Source of the DNA: Pseudomonadota bacterium
GTDB taxonomy: Bacteria; Pseudomonadota; Alphaproteobacteria; Rhizobiales; Xanthobacteraceae
NCBI GenBank assembly: GCA_023423415.1
Contig: JAFAFP010000190.1
Span: 1 to 25,244 of the forward strand
DNA length: 25,244 nt
Reading direction: 5' to 3'
Shown here: in pieces, positions 1 through 6,841 of the stretch
Layout of the letters: every line of letters begins with the position of its first letter
Numbering within the stretch: position 1 is the stretch's first letter
Notes under the pieces: generated by a model
What the model saw: only the letters and a program-made list of their open reading frames with translations
What the model was told of the DNA's origin: nothing
Database searches by the model: none
Program-made: the position numbers and the translations under genes

Positions 1-197
1 GGTGTACCCAATGCGCAACGACAAAAAGGGCTACGGACTGCGGTGGACGACGGCGTACCCCGCGCCGTTAACAACAGGGGCGATGGGGCATGTCTTGTAC
101 GTCATCTCTTGCCCCTCCCCGTCTCCCGACGCATAGTCCCGCGCCACTCATCCCCGCACGACCGTAAAGCGGAAATCCTTTCCCTTCGGTCGAGCAC
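1..197. other. Unassigned sequence at the left edge
   Basis: No gene can be supported here. Frame 1 on the + strand is open from the window edge to about 215 and frame 2 is open to a TAG at 133-135, but neither translation resembles a family I recognise and both are proline/arginine-rich, as expected of non-coding GC-rich DNA. It may hold the tail of an upstream gene plus the promoter of the hydrolase that starts at 216. No convincing -35/-10 pair was found. Confidence 0.3.
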
Positions 198-215
198 CTA
201 CCTCAAGAGGAAGAT

Positions 216-1070
216 ATGAAGCTTGTGCGTTACGGTCCGGCAGGCCGCGAAAAACCCGGTATCGTCGATGACGAGGGTAAAATCCGCGACCTGTCGCGCA
301 TCGTGCCCGATATCGACGGCGCGATGCTGGCCGACGGCGGCCTCGCCAAGATCAAGAAAGCCAACATCAACCGCCTGAAGGTGGTGCCCGGCAAGCCGCG
401 GCTCGGCGCCTGCGTCGGCAATGTGCGCAACTTCATCGCCATCGGCCTGAACTACTCGGATCACGCCGCCGAAGCCGGCATGCCGATCCCGAAAGAGCCG
501 ATCATCTTCAACAAGGCGCCGACCTCGATCTGCGGTCCCAACGACAACACCATCATCCCGAAGGAATCGACCAAGCTCGATTACGAAATCGAACTCGGCA
601 TCGTGATCGGCAAGCGCGCCCGCTATCTCGACAAGGGCAAGGGGATGAGCGCGGTCGCAGGTTACTTCGTGTCGAATGACGTGTCGGAGCGCGCGTTCCA
701 GATCGACCGTTCGGGCGGTCAGTGGAACAAGGGCAAGGGCTGCGAAACCTTCGGCCCGATCGGTCCGTGGTTCGTGACGAAGGACGAGATCAAGGACCCG
801 CAAAATCTCGACATGTGGCTCGACGTCAACGGCGAACGCCGGCAGACCGGCAACACCACGACCATGATCTTCGGTGTCGAGCACCTCGTCTGGTATTGCT
901 CGCAGTTCTTCGTCATGGAGCCCGGCGACATCATCGTCACCGGCACGCCGCCCGGCGTCGCGCTCGGCATGAAGCCCAAGCCGAAATTCCTCAAGGCGGG
1001 CGATGTCGTCACCCTCGGCATTGAGGGCCTTGGCGAGCAGAAGCAGAAGATCGTCGCGCTGAAGAAGTAA
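216..1070 (+). CDS. Fumarylacetoacetate hydrolase (FAH) family protein
   Basis: A 284-residue protein of the FAH superfamily. These divalent-metal enzymes cleave or isomerise C-C bonds in 2-oxo or 1,3-diketo acids (2-hydroxyhepta-2,4-diene-dioate isomerase, oxaloacetate decarboxylase, acylpyruvase). The N-terminal ~70 residues form the usual small domain. The catalytic FAH fold follows, with the IGLNY-DHAAE motif (His83), metal ligands Glu124 and Glu126 in the LDYEIELG segment and Asp155 in SNDVSERAFQ, then GPIGPW and a C-terminal VTGTPPGVALG motif. The ATG is preceded by AAGAGGAAG at good spacing, which fixes the start. It stands alone on the + strand and converges on the TRAP-protein gene. 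Such enzymes often end aromatic or carbohydrate-acid pathways, but no pathway partner lies beside it, so the substrate is unknown. Family assignment is firm; annotation as ureidoglycolate lyase would be over-specific. Confidence 0.93.
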   Translation: MKLVRYGPAGREKPGIVDDEGKIRDLSRIVPDIDGAMLADGGLAKIKKANINRLKVVPGKPRLGACVGNVRNFIAIGLNYSDHAAEAGMPIPKEPIIFNKAPTSICGPNDNTIIPKESTKLDYEIELGIVIGKRARYLDKGKGMSAVAGYFVSNDVSERAFQIDRSGGQWNKGKGCETFGPIGPWFVTKDEIKDPQNLDMWLDVNGERRQTGNTTTMIFGVEHLVWYCSQFFVMEPGDIIVTGTPPGVALGMKPKPKFLKAGDVVTLGIEGLGEQKQKIVALKK

Positions 1071-1089
1071 AGCCGCAGAGGCCCATCAA

Positions 1090-1164
1090 CTCCGCTCGTC
1101 CCCGCGAAAGCGGGGACCCAGTGCTACAAACTCTGGATTCCCGCTTGCGCGGGAATGAGCGGAG
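1090..1164. repeat. Cloverleaf palindromic element between convergent genes
   Basis: A 75-base palindromic unit. An outer 8-bp stem (1090-1097 with 1157-1164) encloses three hairpins that abut with no unpaired bases: 1098-1117 (8 bp, GAAA loop), 1118-1136 (CCAG/CTGG, 4 bp, 11-base loop) and 1137-1156 (8 bp, TTGC loop). All pairs in the three 8-bp stems are Watson-Crick. It lies between the stops of two convergent genes (1070 and 1171). There is no T-run on either side, so it is not a standard intrinsic terminator, though it could still end or stabilise transcripts from both sides. It lacks tRNA consensus boxes. From memory, similar CGGGGAC/CGGGAATGA hairpin units are dispersed in Bradyrhizobium-type genomes; only one copy is seen in this window. 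Confidence 0.8.
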
Positions 1165-1170
1165 ATTGGA

Positions 1171-2238
1171 CTATCCCCTCGCCTCCAGCACGGCCCTGAT
1201 CGAGATGTTCGACCACGCCGTCACGCGCTCGCGGAACGCCAGATAGGAGTCATGCACTTTCCGCGCCTTCTCGCTGCGACTGGCGAGATCAGCCAGCACG
1301 CCGCTCGATTCCTTTGACGCGGCGGCGATCAGGTCGGACGGAAACGTCACCAGTTTCACGCGGTGCTGCGTCGTCAGCGCATTCAGAGCCTCGATATTCA
1401 GACGTTCCATTTCCGACAGCGCGAACGCGGCCTCCGCCGCACAGGCGTGCGCGACGATCGCCTTCATTTCGGAATCGAGCGCATTCCACGCCTTCAGCGA
1501 GACGATGCATTCGCCGGTGCCGTTCGGCTTGTTGAAGCCGGGCGCGTAATACATCGGCGCAACGCGATAAAGTCCGAGCGCGATGTCAGACCCTGGCCCG
1601 ACGAATTCGGCCGCATCCAGCACGCCCGATTGCAAACTGGTGAGGATTTCAGCCGGTGGCGTCGTCTGCGGTGTCGCCCCCAACCGGCGATAGACTTCAC
1701 CACCAAGACCCAGCGAACGGATCTTCAGACCGCGCATGTCCTCGCGGCTTTTAATTTCGCGGCGAAACCAGCCGCCCATGCAAACGCCGGTATTGCCGCC
1801 CATGAACGGCTTCACGCCGAACGGCGCGTAAAGATCATCCCACAGCGCCTGTCCGCCACCAGCGTCAACCCAGGCCACATGCTCGCCCGGCGTCAGGCCG
1901 AATGGCACGGTGGTGTAGAACACCGCCGCGGGTTCCTTGCCCTGCCAGAAGAACGATGCCGTATGCCCCATCTCGGCCACACCGCCACCGACGGCGTCGA
2001 GCACCTCGAATGCCGGTACGACTTCGCCCGCGGCCGACACCGTGATGTCCAGCCGTCCACCGGACAACGCCTTGACTCGTTCGGCCACGCGCTCCGCCGA
2101 CATGCCCGGCCCCGGCAGACGCTTCGGCCATGACGTCACCATGCGCCAGCGCTTGGTCTGGGCCCGCGCCACATTCGGCGCCGCGACGGCGGTGGCAAGC
2201 GTTGCACCGGCGATGAGATTGCGGCGTGTGATGCTCAT
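1171..2238 (-). CDS. TRAP transporter substrate-binding protein (DctP/TakP-like)
   Basis: A 355-residue periplasmic binding protein of the TRAP family. It begins MSITRRNLIAGA, a twin-arginine (Tat) signal, with likely cleavage near VARAQ at residue 27. The SWPKRLPGPG start of the mature domain, GGNTGVCMGGWFRREI, and the ligand-binding MRGLKIRSLGLGGEVYRRLGA region resemble TakP-type proteins, which bind 2-oxo acids. The ATG at 2238 overlaps the thiD stop as ATGA and has GGGAG seven bases upstream; an upstream in-frame extension would lie inside thiD and is rejected. No TRAP membrane subunits (DctQ/DctM) are near, so it must use a permease encoded elsewhere or act alone. Its place as last gene of a TPP-riboswitch operon suggests a ligand related to thiamine or TPP-dependent metabolism; this is inference. 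Family certain, ligand unknown. Confidence 0.92.
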   Translation of the reverse strand: MSITRRNLIAGATLATAVAAPNVARAQTKRWRMVTSWPKRLPGPGMSAERVAERVKALSGGRLDITVSAAGEVVPAFEVLDAVGGGVAEMGHTASFFWQGKEPAAVFYTTVPFGLTPGEHVAWVDAGGGQALWDDLYAPFGVKPFMGGNTGVCMGGWFRREIKSREDMRGLKIRSLGLGGEVYRRLGATPQTTPPAEILTSLQSGVLDAAEFVGPGSDIALGLYRVAPMYYAPGFNKPNGTGECIVSLKAWNALDSEMKAIVAHACAAEAAFALSEMERLNIEALNALTTQHRVKLVTFPSDLIAAASKESSGVLADLASRSEKARKVHDSYLAFRERVTAWSNISIRAVLEARG

Positions 2239-3050
2239 GCGTTGTCTCCCTCGCCCCACCAACGATGGAAATGATGCACAGGACCGTGCCCGTGACCGAT
2301 GCTGAGTTGGTCCGACGCCTTGATCGCAGCGGTGATGTAGGCCTTGGCCTCGCGTACGGCTTCCGCCAGCGGTAAACCCTTCGCAAGTCCTGCCGCGATG
2401 GCGGACGAAAGTGTACAGCCGGTACCATGTGTGTTCTGCGTGCCGATACGCTCGGCGGCAAGCCACGCCACCGATGTCGGTTCGATCAGGAGGTCGACGC
2501 TTTCAGGTCCGCTCGCGTGCCCGCCCTTCATCAGGACGGCACGCGCGCCCATCGCCAGCAGCTTCTCGCCCTGCTCGCGCATCTGCGTCTCATTCTGTGC
2601 CATCGGCGCTTCAAGTAACGCGGCCGCCTCCGGCAGATTGGGTGTGATCAGCATCGCCTTCGGGATCAGCACCTTGCGCAGCACCTCGATCGCTTCCGGG
2701 ACCAGAAGACGATCGCCGGAGGCTGCGACCATCACCGGATCGAGCACCACCTTGTCCTGCTTGAACCGATCGAGACCGTCGGCCACCGCCAGGATCACAT
2801 CCGGATGCGACAGCATGCCGATCTTCACGGCGTTCACCGCAAGATCGGAAAACACGGCATCGATCTGCGCGGTGACAAATTCCGGCGGCACGTCGTGGAT
2901 GCCGGTAACACCCTTGGTGTTCTGCGCCGTCAGCGCCGCGATTACCGATGCACCATAGACGCCGAGCGCAGAGAAGGTCTTGAGGTCTGCTTGGATACCG
3001 GCGCCGCCACCGGAATCAGAGCCTGCGATAGTGACGGCAATCGGAGTCAT
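2235..3050 (-). CDS. thiD: Bifunctional hydroxymethylpyrimidine kinase / phosphomethylpyrimidine kinase
   Basis: A 271-residue ribokinase-fold enzyme that phosphorylates 4-amino-5-hydroxymethyl-2-methylpyrimidine (HMP) to HMP-P and HMP-PP for cytosolic thiamine synthesis or salvage. Family marks are GSDSGGGAGIQADLKTFSALG at residues ~10-30 (pyrimidine site), LDPVMVAASGDRL (~101-113), LMKGGHASG, and the anion-hole motif NTHGTGCTLSSAIAAGLAKG near residue 210-230, which contains the catalytic Cys. Length is normal. The start overlaps the thiM stop as ATGA (3047-3050), with AAAGG eight bases upstream inside thiM, so translation is probably coupled. It is controlled through the upstream TPP riboswitch. 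thiE, often found between thiM and thiD, is absent here. Confidence 0.96.
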   Translation of the reverse strand: MTPIAVTIAGSDSGGGAGIQADLKTFSALGVYGASVIAALTAQNTKGVTGIHDVPPEFVTAQIDAVFSDLAVNAVKIGMLSHPDVILAVADGLDRFKQDKVVLDPVMVAASGDRLLVPEAIEVLRKVLIPKAMLITPNLPEAAALLEAPMAQNETQMREQGEKLLAMGARAVLMKGGHASGPESVDLLIEPTSVAWLAAERIGTQNTHGTGCTLSSAIAAGLAKGLPLAEAVREAKAYITAAIKASDQLSIGHGHGPVHHFHRWWGEGDNA

Positions 3051-3808
3051 GATGAGACCTTTGCGCGCGTATGGATCGTTGCGCGATCGAGATTGAACAA
3101 AGCGTCGAGGATATGGACCGCGAAAGTGCCCGGCCCGTTCGCAATCTCACCGGCGATTTCGCCGGCGATACCGAACCACAGGATGGCTGATGCGACGGCA
3201 TGCAACGGATCTGGCTCGACTGTCAGCGCGGCAGCGACAAGCGCCGTTTCCGCGCAACCCATGACGGTCACGCGCGCCATCAGGGGATGACCATTCGCAA
3301 TCCTGACGGTGTGTTCGCCGTCGGTGACGAGATCGATCTCGCCGGTCAGCGCAACGATCGTGCGATGTGAGGCAGCGTACTGCTCGGGACCAAATGGTGT
3401 TGCAAGCGCCTTGAACTCAGCGCCATTCAGTCGGATCGCCGCAGGCGCTTGCGCGACCAGTTTGCGCGCATAATCCGCGCGCGGCGGCGACCGATCGATC
3501 AGCACCGGATCAAGCACCCAGGGCCGATTGAGCGAATGGGCTTGCGCGATAGCCCCTCCCGATGCGGCGCGCCGCTCGGCGTCGAACGTACCGAGATTGA
3601 CCAGCACCGCGTCAGCCATTGCTGCGAAGGCGGCAACCTCGTCCGGCGAGATCGTCATCGACGGAGTTGCCCCAGCAGCAAGCAGCACATTCGCTGTGAA
3701 ATTCTGCGCCACCGCATTGGTGATGCAGTGAATGCGTGGGCGGCGCTCGCGCAAGCGCTCCAGCGTGTCGGCGGCGATGTCAGGGAGGTTGTGTTGTTGT
3801 GCGCGCAT
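3047..3808 (-). CDS. thiM: Hydroxyethylthiazole kinase
   Basis: A 253-residue enzyme that phosphorylates 4-methyl-5-(2-hydroxyethyl)thiazole for thiamine salvage. It shows RIHCITNAVAQNFTANVLLAAGATPSM in two overlapping parts (residues ~25-52), the VNLGTFD and LDPVLID motifs, and a C-terminal VMGCAETALVAA segment whose Cys matches the conserved anion-hole Cys. It departs from the E. coli protein in three ways: the RGNASE segment reads RLNGAE, a stretch of roughly 15-20 residues after it (including the GVD motif) is missing, and the residue aligned with the first Gly of GTGC is Val. I recall similar forms in Bradyrhizobium relatives, so this is probably a lineage type and not decay. First gene of thiM-thiD-TRAP operon. 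The ATG lies six to nine bases from a GGAGGGAG ribosome site that is part of the riboswitch. Confidence 0.94.
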   Translation of the reverse strand: MRAQQHNLPDIAADTLERLRERRPRIHCITNAVAQNFTANVLLAAGATPSMTISPDEVAAFAAMADAVLVNLGTFDAERRAASGGAIAQAHSLNRPWVLDPVLIDRSPPRADYARKLVAQAPAAIRLNGAEFKALATPFGPEQYAASHRTIVALTGEIDLVTDGEHTVRIANGHPLMARVTVMGCAETALVAAALTVEPDPLHAVASAILWFGIAGEIAGEIANGPGTFAVHILDALFNLDRATIHTRAKVSS

Positions 3809-3809
3809 C

Positions 3810-3905
3810 TCTCACTCCCTCCGCCGGCATGACCCGGATCAGGTTCGATGGGTTGGCCCAAGGGCCTCTCAGCACGGCAGCCAATCCGCCGCGCACCCCA
3901 TGAGA
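3810..3905 (-). promoter_or_regulatory. TPP riboswitch (THI element) upstream of thiM
   Basis: Read on the minus strand, the element has the THI-box landmarks in order: GGGGTGC (3900-3894), the P3 stem CGGCGG/CTGCCG, the invariant CTGAGA, an extra hairpin GGCCC-TT-GGGCC, ACCC, then GAACCTGATCCGGGTCATGCC continuing to GGCGGAGGGA. The closing P1 helix is TCTCAT (3905-3900) with GTGAGA (3815-3810), six pairs including one G-T. P1 ends one base before the thiM ATG at 3808, and the only Shine-Dalgarno, GGAGGGAG, forms the 3' edge of the aptamer. Binding of thiamine pyrophosphate should therefore hide the ribosome site directly, without a separate expression platform. This predicts translational repression of thiM and, by coupling, of thiD and the TRAP protein. 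Confidence 0.96.
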
Positions 3906-3913
3906 TTGCTCGC

Positions 3914-3942
3914 TATTTAGGCCGCTCCACCCACCAATGCAA
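3914..3942 (-). promoter_or_regulatory. Candidate sigma-70-type promoter of the thiM operon
   Basis: On the minus strand TTGCAT (3942-3937) and TAAATA (3919-3914) are 17 bases apart. The expected transcript start, about 3908, falls directly before the P1 strand of the TPP riboswitch, as it should. The -10 matches the consensus only partly. The promoter sits 20 bases beyond the stop of the upstream Bug gene and no terminator is visible between them, so read-through from that gene is also possible. Confidence 0.5.
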
Positions 3943-3962
3943 GCGAACGGCCCCAGTCCGGG

Positions 3963-4940
3963 TTAGTTCGAGAGCTTGATGCCAGCAGCCTTGATGATGC
4001 CAGCCCACTTCTCGGTTTCGCTCTTGATGAAAGCCCTGAACTCCTCCGGCGTCGTCGGTCTCGCCTCGGCGCCGCCTTGGTAGATGCGCTCTTTCACCGC
4101 GGGATCGTTCATGGCCGCAACGAAGGTCGTGTTGAGTTTCTTGACGATATCGGGCGGCGTTCCAGCCGGCGCAATCAGGCCGAACCAGCCGATCGACTCG
4201 TAACCCTTGACGCCGCCTTCGACGAAGGTTGGTGCGTCCGGCAAATGGCTGTCGCGCTTGAGGCTGGTGACACCAAGCGCACGGATCTTGCCATCCTTGA
4301 TCATTGCCTGCGACGACGGCACATCGACGATCGCCAGCGGAATATGTCCGGCCACCACGTCCTGCGTCGCGGGACTGGAGCCCTTGTAGGGCACCAACGG
4401 AATTTTCACCTGGGTCAAATGATTGAACAATTCGGACGACAGATGCATGGCCGTGCCATTGCCGCCATGGCCGATGGAGAGTTTCTCTACGCCCGCTTTT
4501 GCCGTCTTCACAACATCGGCCAGCGACTGTCCCTGAAAGCCGGGACCGGCCACCATCACGAACGGAATGGCCGTGAGCAGCGTGATCGGCGTCAGATCCT
4601 TTTGCGGATCAAAGGGCATCTTTTCCTTCAGGTTCACATTGACCGAGAGCGCACCTGCCGCGCCGATGCCGATCGTGTAGCCGTCCGGCGCCGCTTTCGC
4701 GACGGCATCGACGCCAATGTCACCGCCGGCCCCTGGACGGTTGTCGATGACAATGGGTTGCCCAAGGCTCTTCTCCAGATGCGGCTGCATCGCGCGAGCA
4801 AGAATGTCGGTGCTGCCACCGGGTGGGAATGTGACGACCACGCGGATTGGCCGATTCGGATAACTTTGCGCGACCGCCGTAGCTGTCATCGCGATCAAGG
4901 CAGTCACACATACAGCGACGATCCGAGCGATGCCCGACAT
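3963..4940 (-). CDS. Tripartite tricarboxylate transporter substrate-binding protein (Bug/TctC family)
   Basis: A 325-residue periplasmic solute-binding protein. A Sec signal peptide spans residues 1-24 (hydrophobic VAVCVTALIAMTATAVA, cleavage near AVA-Q). The mature protein opens with the Bug signature YPNRPIRVVVTFPPGGSTD, followed by LGQPIVIDNRPGAGGDIG and AAPDGYTI, all hallmark positions. The start is supported by GGAGG eight bases upstream of the ATG. No TctA/TctB membrane genes are adjacent; Bug proteins commonly occur as such orphans and bind small carboxylates or aromatic acids. It is divergent from a flavin hydroxylase (107 bases from ATG to ATG), which may mean a shared regulator and a linked aromatic substrate; this is inference. 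The leader holds an inverted repeat that overlaps the ribosome site. Ligand unknown. Confidence 0.93.
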   Translation of the reverse strand: MSGIARIVAVCVTALIAMTATAVAQSYPNRPIRVVVTFPPGGSTDILARAMQPHLEKSLGQPIVIDNRPGAGGDIGVDAVAKAAPDGYTIGIGAAGALSVNVNLKEKMPFDPQKDLTPITLLTAIPFVMVAGPGFQGQSLADVVKTAKAGVEKLSIGHGGNGTAMHLSSELFNHLTQVKIPLVPYKGSSPATQDVVAGHIPLAIVDVPSSQAMIKDGKIRALGVTSLKRDSHLPDAPTFVEGGVKGYESIGWFGLIAPAGTPPDIVKKLNTTFVAAMNDPAVKERIYQGGAEARPTTPEEFRAFIKSETEKWAGIIKAAGIKLSN

Positions 4941-4950
4941 TGGTGTTTCC

Positions 4951-4976
4951 TCCGAAGTATTTTTTGTTTCTTCGGA
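4951..4976. promoter_or_regulatory. Inverted repeat in the divergent Bug/hydroxylase spacer
   Basis: TCCGAAG (4951-4957) and CTTCGGA (4970-4976) form a perfect 7-bp inverted repeat around a T-rich 12-base spacer. At DNA level the arms are about two helical turns apart, a layout typical of dimeric regulator sites. At RNA level the Bug-gene leader could fold into a 7-bp hairpin whose 3' arm includes the first three bases of its GGAGG ribosome site. Nearby, GATCGG recurs at 4990-4995 and 5010-5015, 20 bases apart. Which of these, if any, works is not decidable from sequence. Confidence 0.4.
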
Positions 4977-5047
4977 ACCGATGATAGGCGATCGGAAGTC
5001 GTGTTAGAAGATCGGTGAGGAAACGAAATCAAGGCACCAGAACAGAA

Positions 5048-6715
5048 ATGCGAACGGAAAAGACGAGCGTTCTGATCGTGGGCGGCGGCCCCGTGGGATT
5101 GAGCCTGGCGATGGATCTGGCCTGGCGCGGTATCGAGGTCATCGTGATCGAGACACGCTATCCTGGCGAACCGCCAAGCGTGAAATGTAACCACGTCTCG
5201 GCCAGAACGATGGAGACGTTCCGTCGGCTCGGGCTTGCGCAGAAAGTCCGCGATACCGGACTACCGGCCGATTATCCGAACGATGCCTCCTACCGCACGA
5301 CATCGACGGGCATTGAAATGTCGCGCATTCCGATCCCCGCACGCAACGAGCGTTATACCGCGACCGGCGGGCCGGATACATGGTGGCCGACGCCGGAGCC
5401 GCCGCATCGCATCAACCAGACTTATCTCGAACCGGTGATGTTCGCGCATGCAGCAGCCATGCCGGGCGTGCGCATTCTCAACCGCACCATTGTCGAGAGC
5501 TTTGTTCAGAATGACGATCGCGTTGTGGCGACCGCGCGCGATCTCGACAGCAATGAAACATTCCAGATTGACGCGCACTACCTTGCAGGCTGCGACGGCA
5601 GCCGCTCGCAGGTCCGGCGCAGCATCGGCGCGACCTTGTCCGGCACGCCGGTGATCCAGCGTGTGCAATCGACCTGCATCCGCGCACCGAAACTGCTCGG
5701 CATGCTGCCGGGCAAGCGTGCGTGGATGTATCTGTCGCTCAACCCGCGTCGCTGCGGCACTGTCGTGGCTATCGACGGTCGCGAAACCTGGCTCATTCAC
5801 AATCATCTCTACGACGGTGAGCCGGAATTCGACTCCATTGATCGCGACTGGGCGATCCGCACCATTCTCGGTGTTGGTCCGGATTTCGAATACGAGATCG
5901 TTTCGAAGGAGGACTGGACCGGTCGACGTCTCGTTGCGGATCGTTTCCGCGATCGGCGCGCCTTCATCGCCGGCGATGCGGCGCATCTGTGGATGCCCTA
6001 TGCAGGCTATGGCATGAATGCCGGCATTGCCGATGCCATGGACCTGTCCTGGATGCTGGCGGCGGTGTTGAACGGATGGGCGCCAGAAACCCTGCTCGAT
6101 GCCTATGAGCGCGAACGCCAGCCGATCACCGAACAGGTCTCCAAATTCGCAATGGAGATGGCGCTGAAGAACATGCGCCAGCGCAAGTCCACCCCGCCCG
6201 AAGTGGAGATGGAAGGCCCGGAAGGCGATGCCGCACGCGCTCGGGTCGGACAGGAAGCCTATGACCTCAACGTGCATCAATATTGCTGCGGCGGCTTGAA
6301 TTTCGGCTACTTCTATTCACAGTCGCCCATCATCGCTTACGACGGTGGCGAACACCCCGCTTACACGATGTACGACTTCACACCCTCCACCGTGCCCGGC
6401 TGCCGCGCTCCACACGTCTTTCTGCCGGCCGGACGTTCGCTCTACGATGCGCTCGGACCGGGTTACTCGCTCTTGCGTTTCGACAGCGCCGTTGATGCCG
6501 GTGACCTCGTGAAAGCCGCCGCACGCCGCAGCGTCCCGCTGCATGTCGTCGATGTCGCGCATGAGATCGTCGGCGATCTTTATCCGCACAAGCTCGCCTT
6601 GGTGCGTCCGGACCAGCATATCGCCTGGCGTGGTGACACATTGCCGACCGATCCGCTCGCGCTGGTCGATCTCATTCGCGGCGCAAGTGTTGTCGCCGCT
6701 CGCAAGGCCGCATAG
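5048..6715 (+). CDS. FAD-dependent aromatic hydroxylase (PheA/TfdB/MhpA-type monooxygenase)
   Basis: A 555-residue class A flavoprotein monooxygenase, expected to hydroxylate a phenolic or related ring with NAD(P)H and O2 in the cytosol. An N-terminal Rossmann fold carries VLIVGGGPVGLSLA (residues ~8-21), with the acidic end of strand 2 at VIVIE. The DG motif LAGCDGSRSQVRRSIG lies near residue 180 and the GD motif FIAGDAAHLWMPYAGYGMNAGI near residue 308 binds the flavin ribityl. The last ~90 residues (LHVVDV to LALVRPDQHIAWRG) match the thioredoxin-like C-terminal domain of phenol hydroxylases. The ATG at 5048 starts 7 residues before the first strand; a GTG at 5015 would add 11 residues and cannot be excluded. 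Divergent from the Bug gene and followed by a small Lrp-type sensor. Substrate not deducible. Confidence 0.93.
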   Translation: MRTEKTSVLIVGGGPVGLSLAMDLAWRGIEVIVIETRYPGEPPSVKCNHVSARTMETFRRLGLAQKVRDTGLPADYPNDASYRTTSTGIEMSRIPIPARNERYTATGGPDTWWPTPEPPHRINQTYLEPVMFAHAAAMPGVRILNRTIVESFVQNDDRVVATARDLDSNETFQIDAHYLAGCDGSRSQVRRSIGATLSGTPVIQRVQSTCIRAPKLLGMLPGKRAWMYLSLNPRRCGTVVAIDGRETWLIHNHLYDGEPEFDSIDRDWAIRTILGVGPDFEYEIVSKEDWTGRRLVADRFRDRRAFIAGDAAHLWMPYAGYGMNAGIADAMDLSWMLAAVLNGWAPETLLDAYERERQPITEQVSKFAMEMALKNMRQRKSTPPEVEMEGPEGDAARARVGQEAYDLNVHQYCCGGLNFGYFYSQSPIIAYDGGEHPAYTMYDFTPSTVPGCRAPHVFLPAGRSLYDALGPGYSLLRFDSAVDAGDLVKAAARRSVPLHVVDVAHEIVGDLYPHKLALVRPDQHIAWRGDTLPTDPLALVDLIRGASVVAARKAA

Positions 6716-6753
6716 CTTGTGTGTTATCACTTCGCGTCATCGGGACGCCTTGC

Positions 6754-6833
6754 CAATCAGCGGGGATTTTGCTGGATTGCGGCGCAATAAGCGCCTGTCG
6801 CCTTGCATTGGCGGCGGACGCTCCCTTTCGGAG
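6754..6833 (+). promoter_or_regulatory. Hairpin-rich leader of the Lrp/AsnC-domain gene
   Basis: The 126-base gap between the hydroxylase and the small Lrp-domain gene can form several short hairpins in a row: 6754-6779 (8 bp with one bulged G, 9-base loop), 6781-6795 (GGCGC/GCGCC, loop AATAA), 6799-6813 (CGCC/GGCG) and 6821-6833 (CTCC/GGAG, loop CTTTC). The last one would mask the GGAGG ribosome site of the gene at 6842. No T-run follows the first hairpins, so a terminator is not clear. GC-rich DNA makes short stems by chance; treat as tentative. Confidence 0.3.
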
Positions 6834-6841
6834 GCCCATAG

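Noticed and set aside
1090..1164. tRNA gene
   Set aside because: The cloverleaf outline is suggestive, but stem lengths, the absence of a T-loop GTTC motif and of an anticodon-type 7-base loop exclude it.
2239..2466. N-terminal extension of the TRAP binding protein into thiD
   Set aside because: It would place 76 non-family residues before a clear Tat signal; the ATG at 2238 has a good ribosome site and an ATGA overlap.
5261..6280. 339-codon minus-strand open frame opposite the flavin hydroxylase
   Set aside because: Antisense shadow of a gene with complete FAD motifs; no recognisable domain and no ribosome site.
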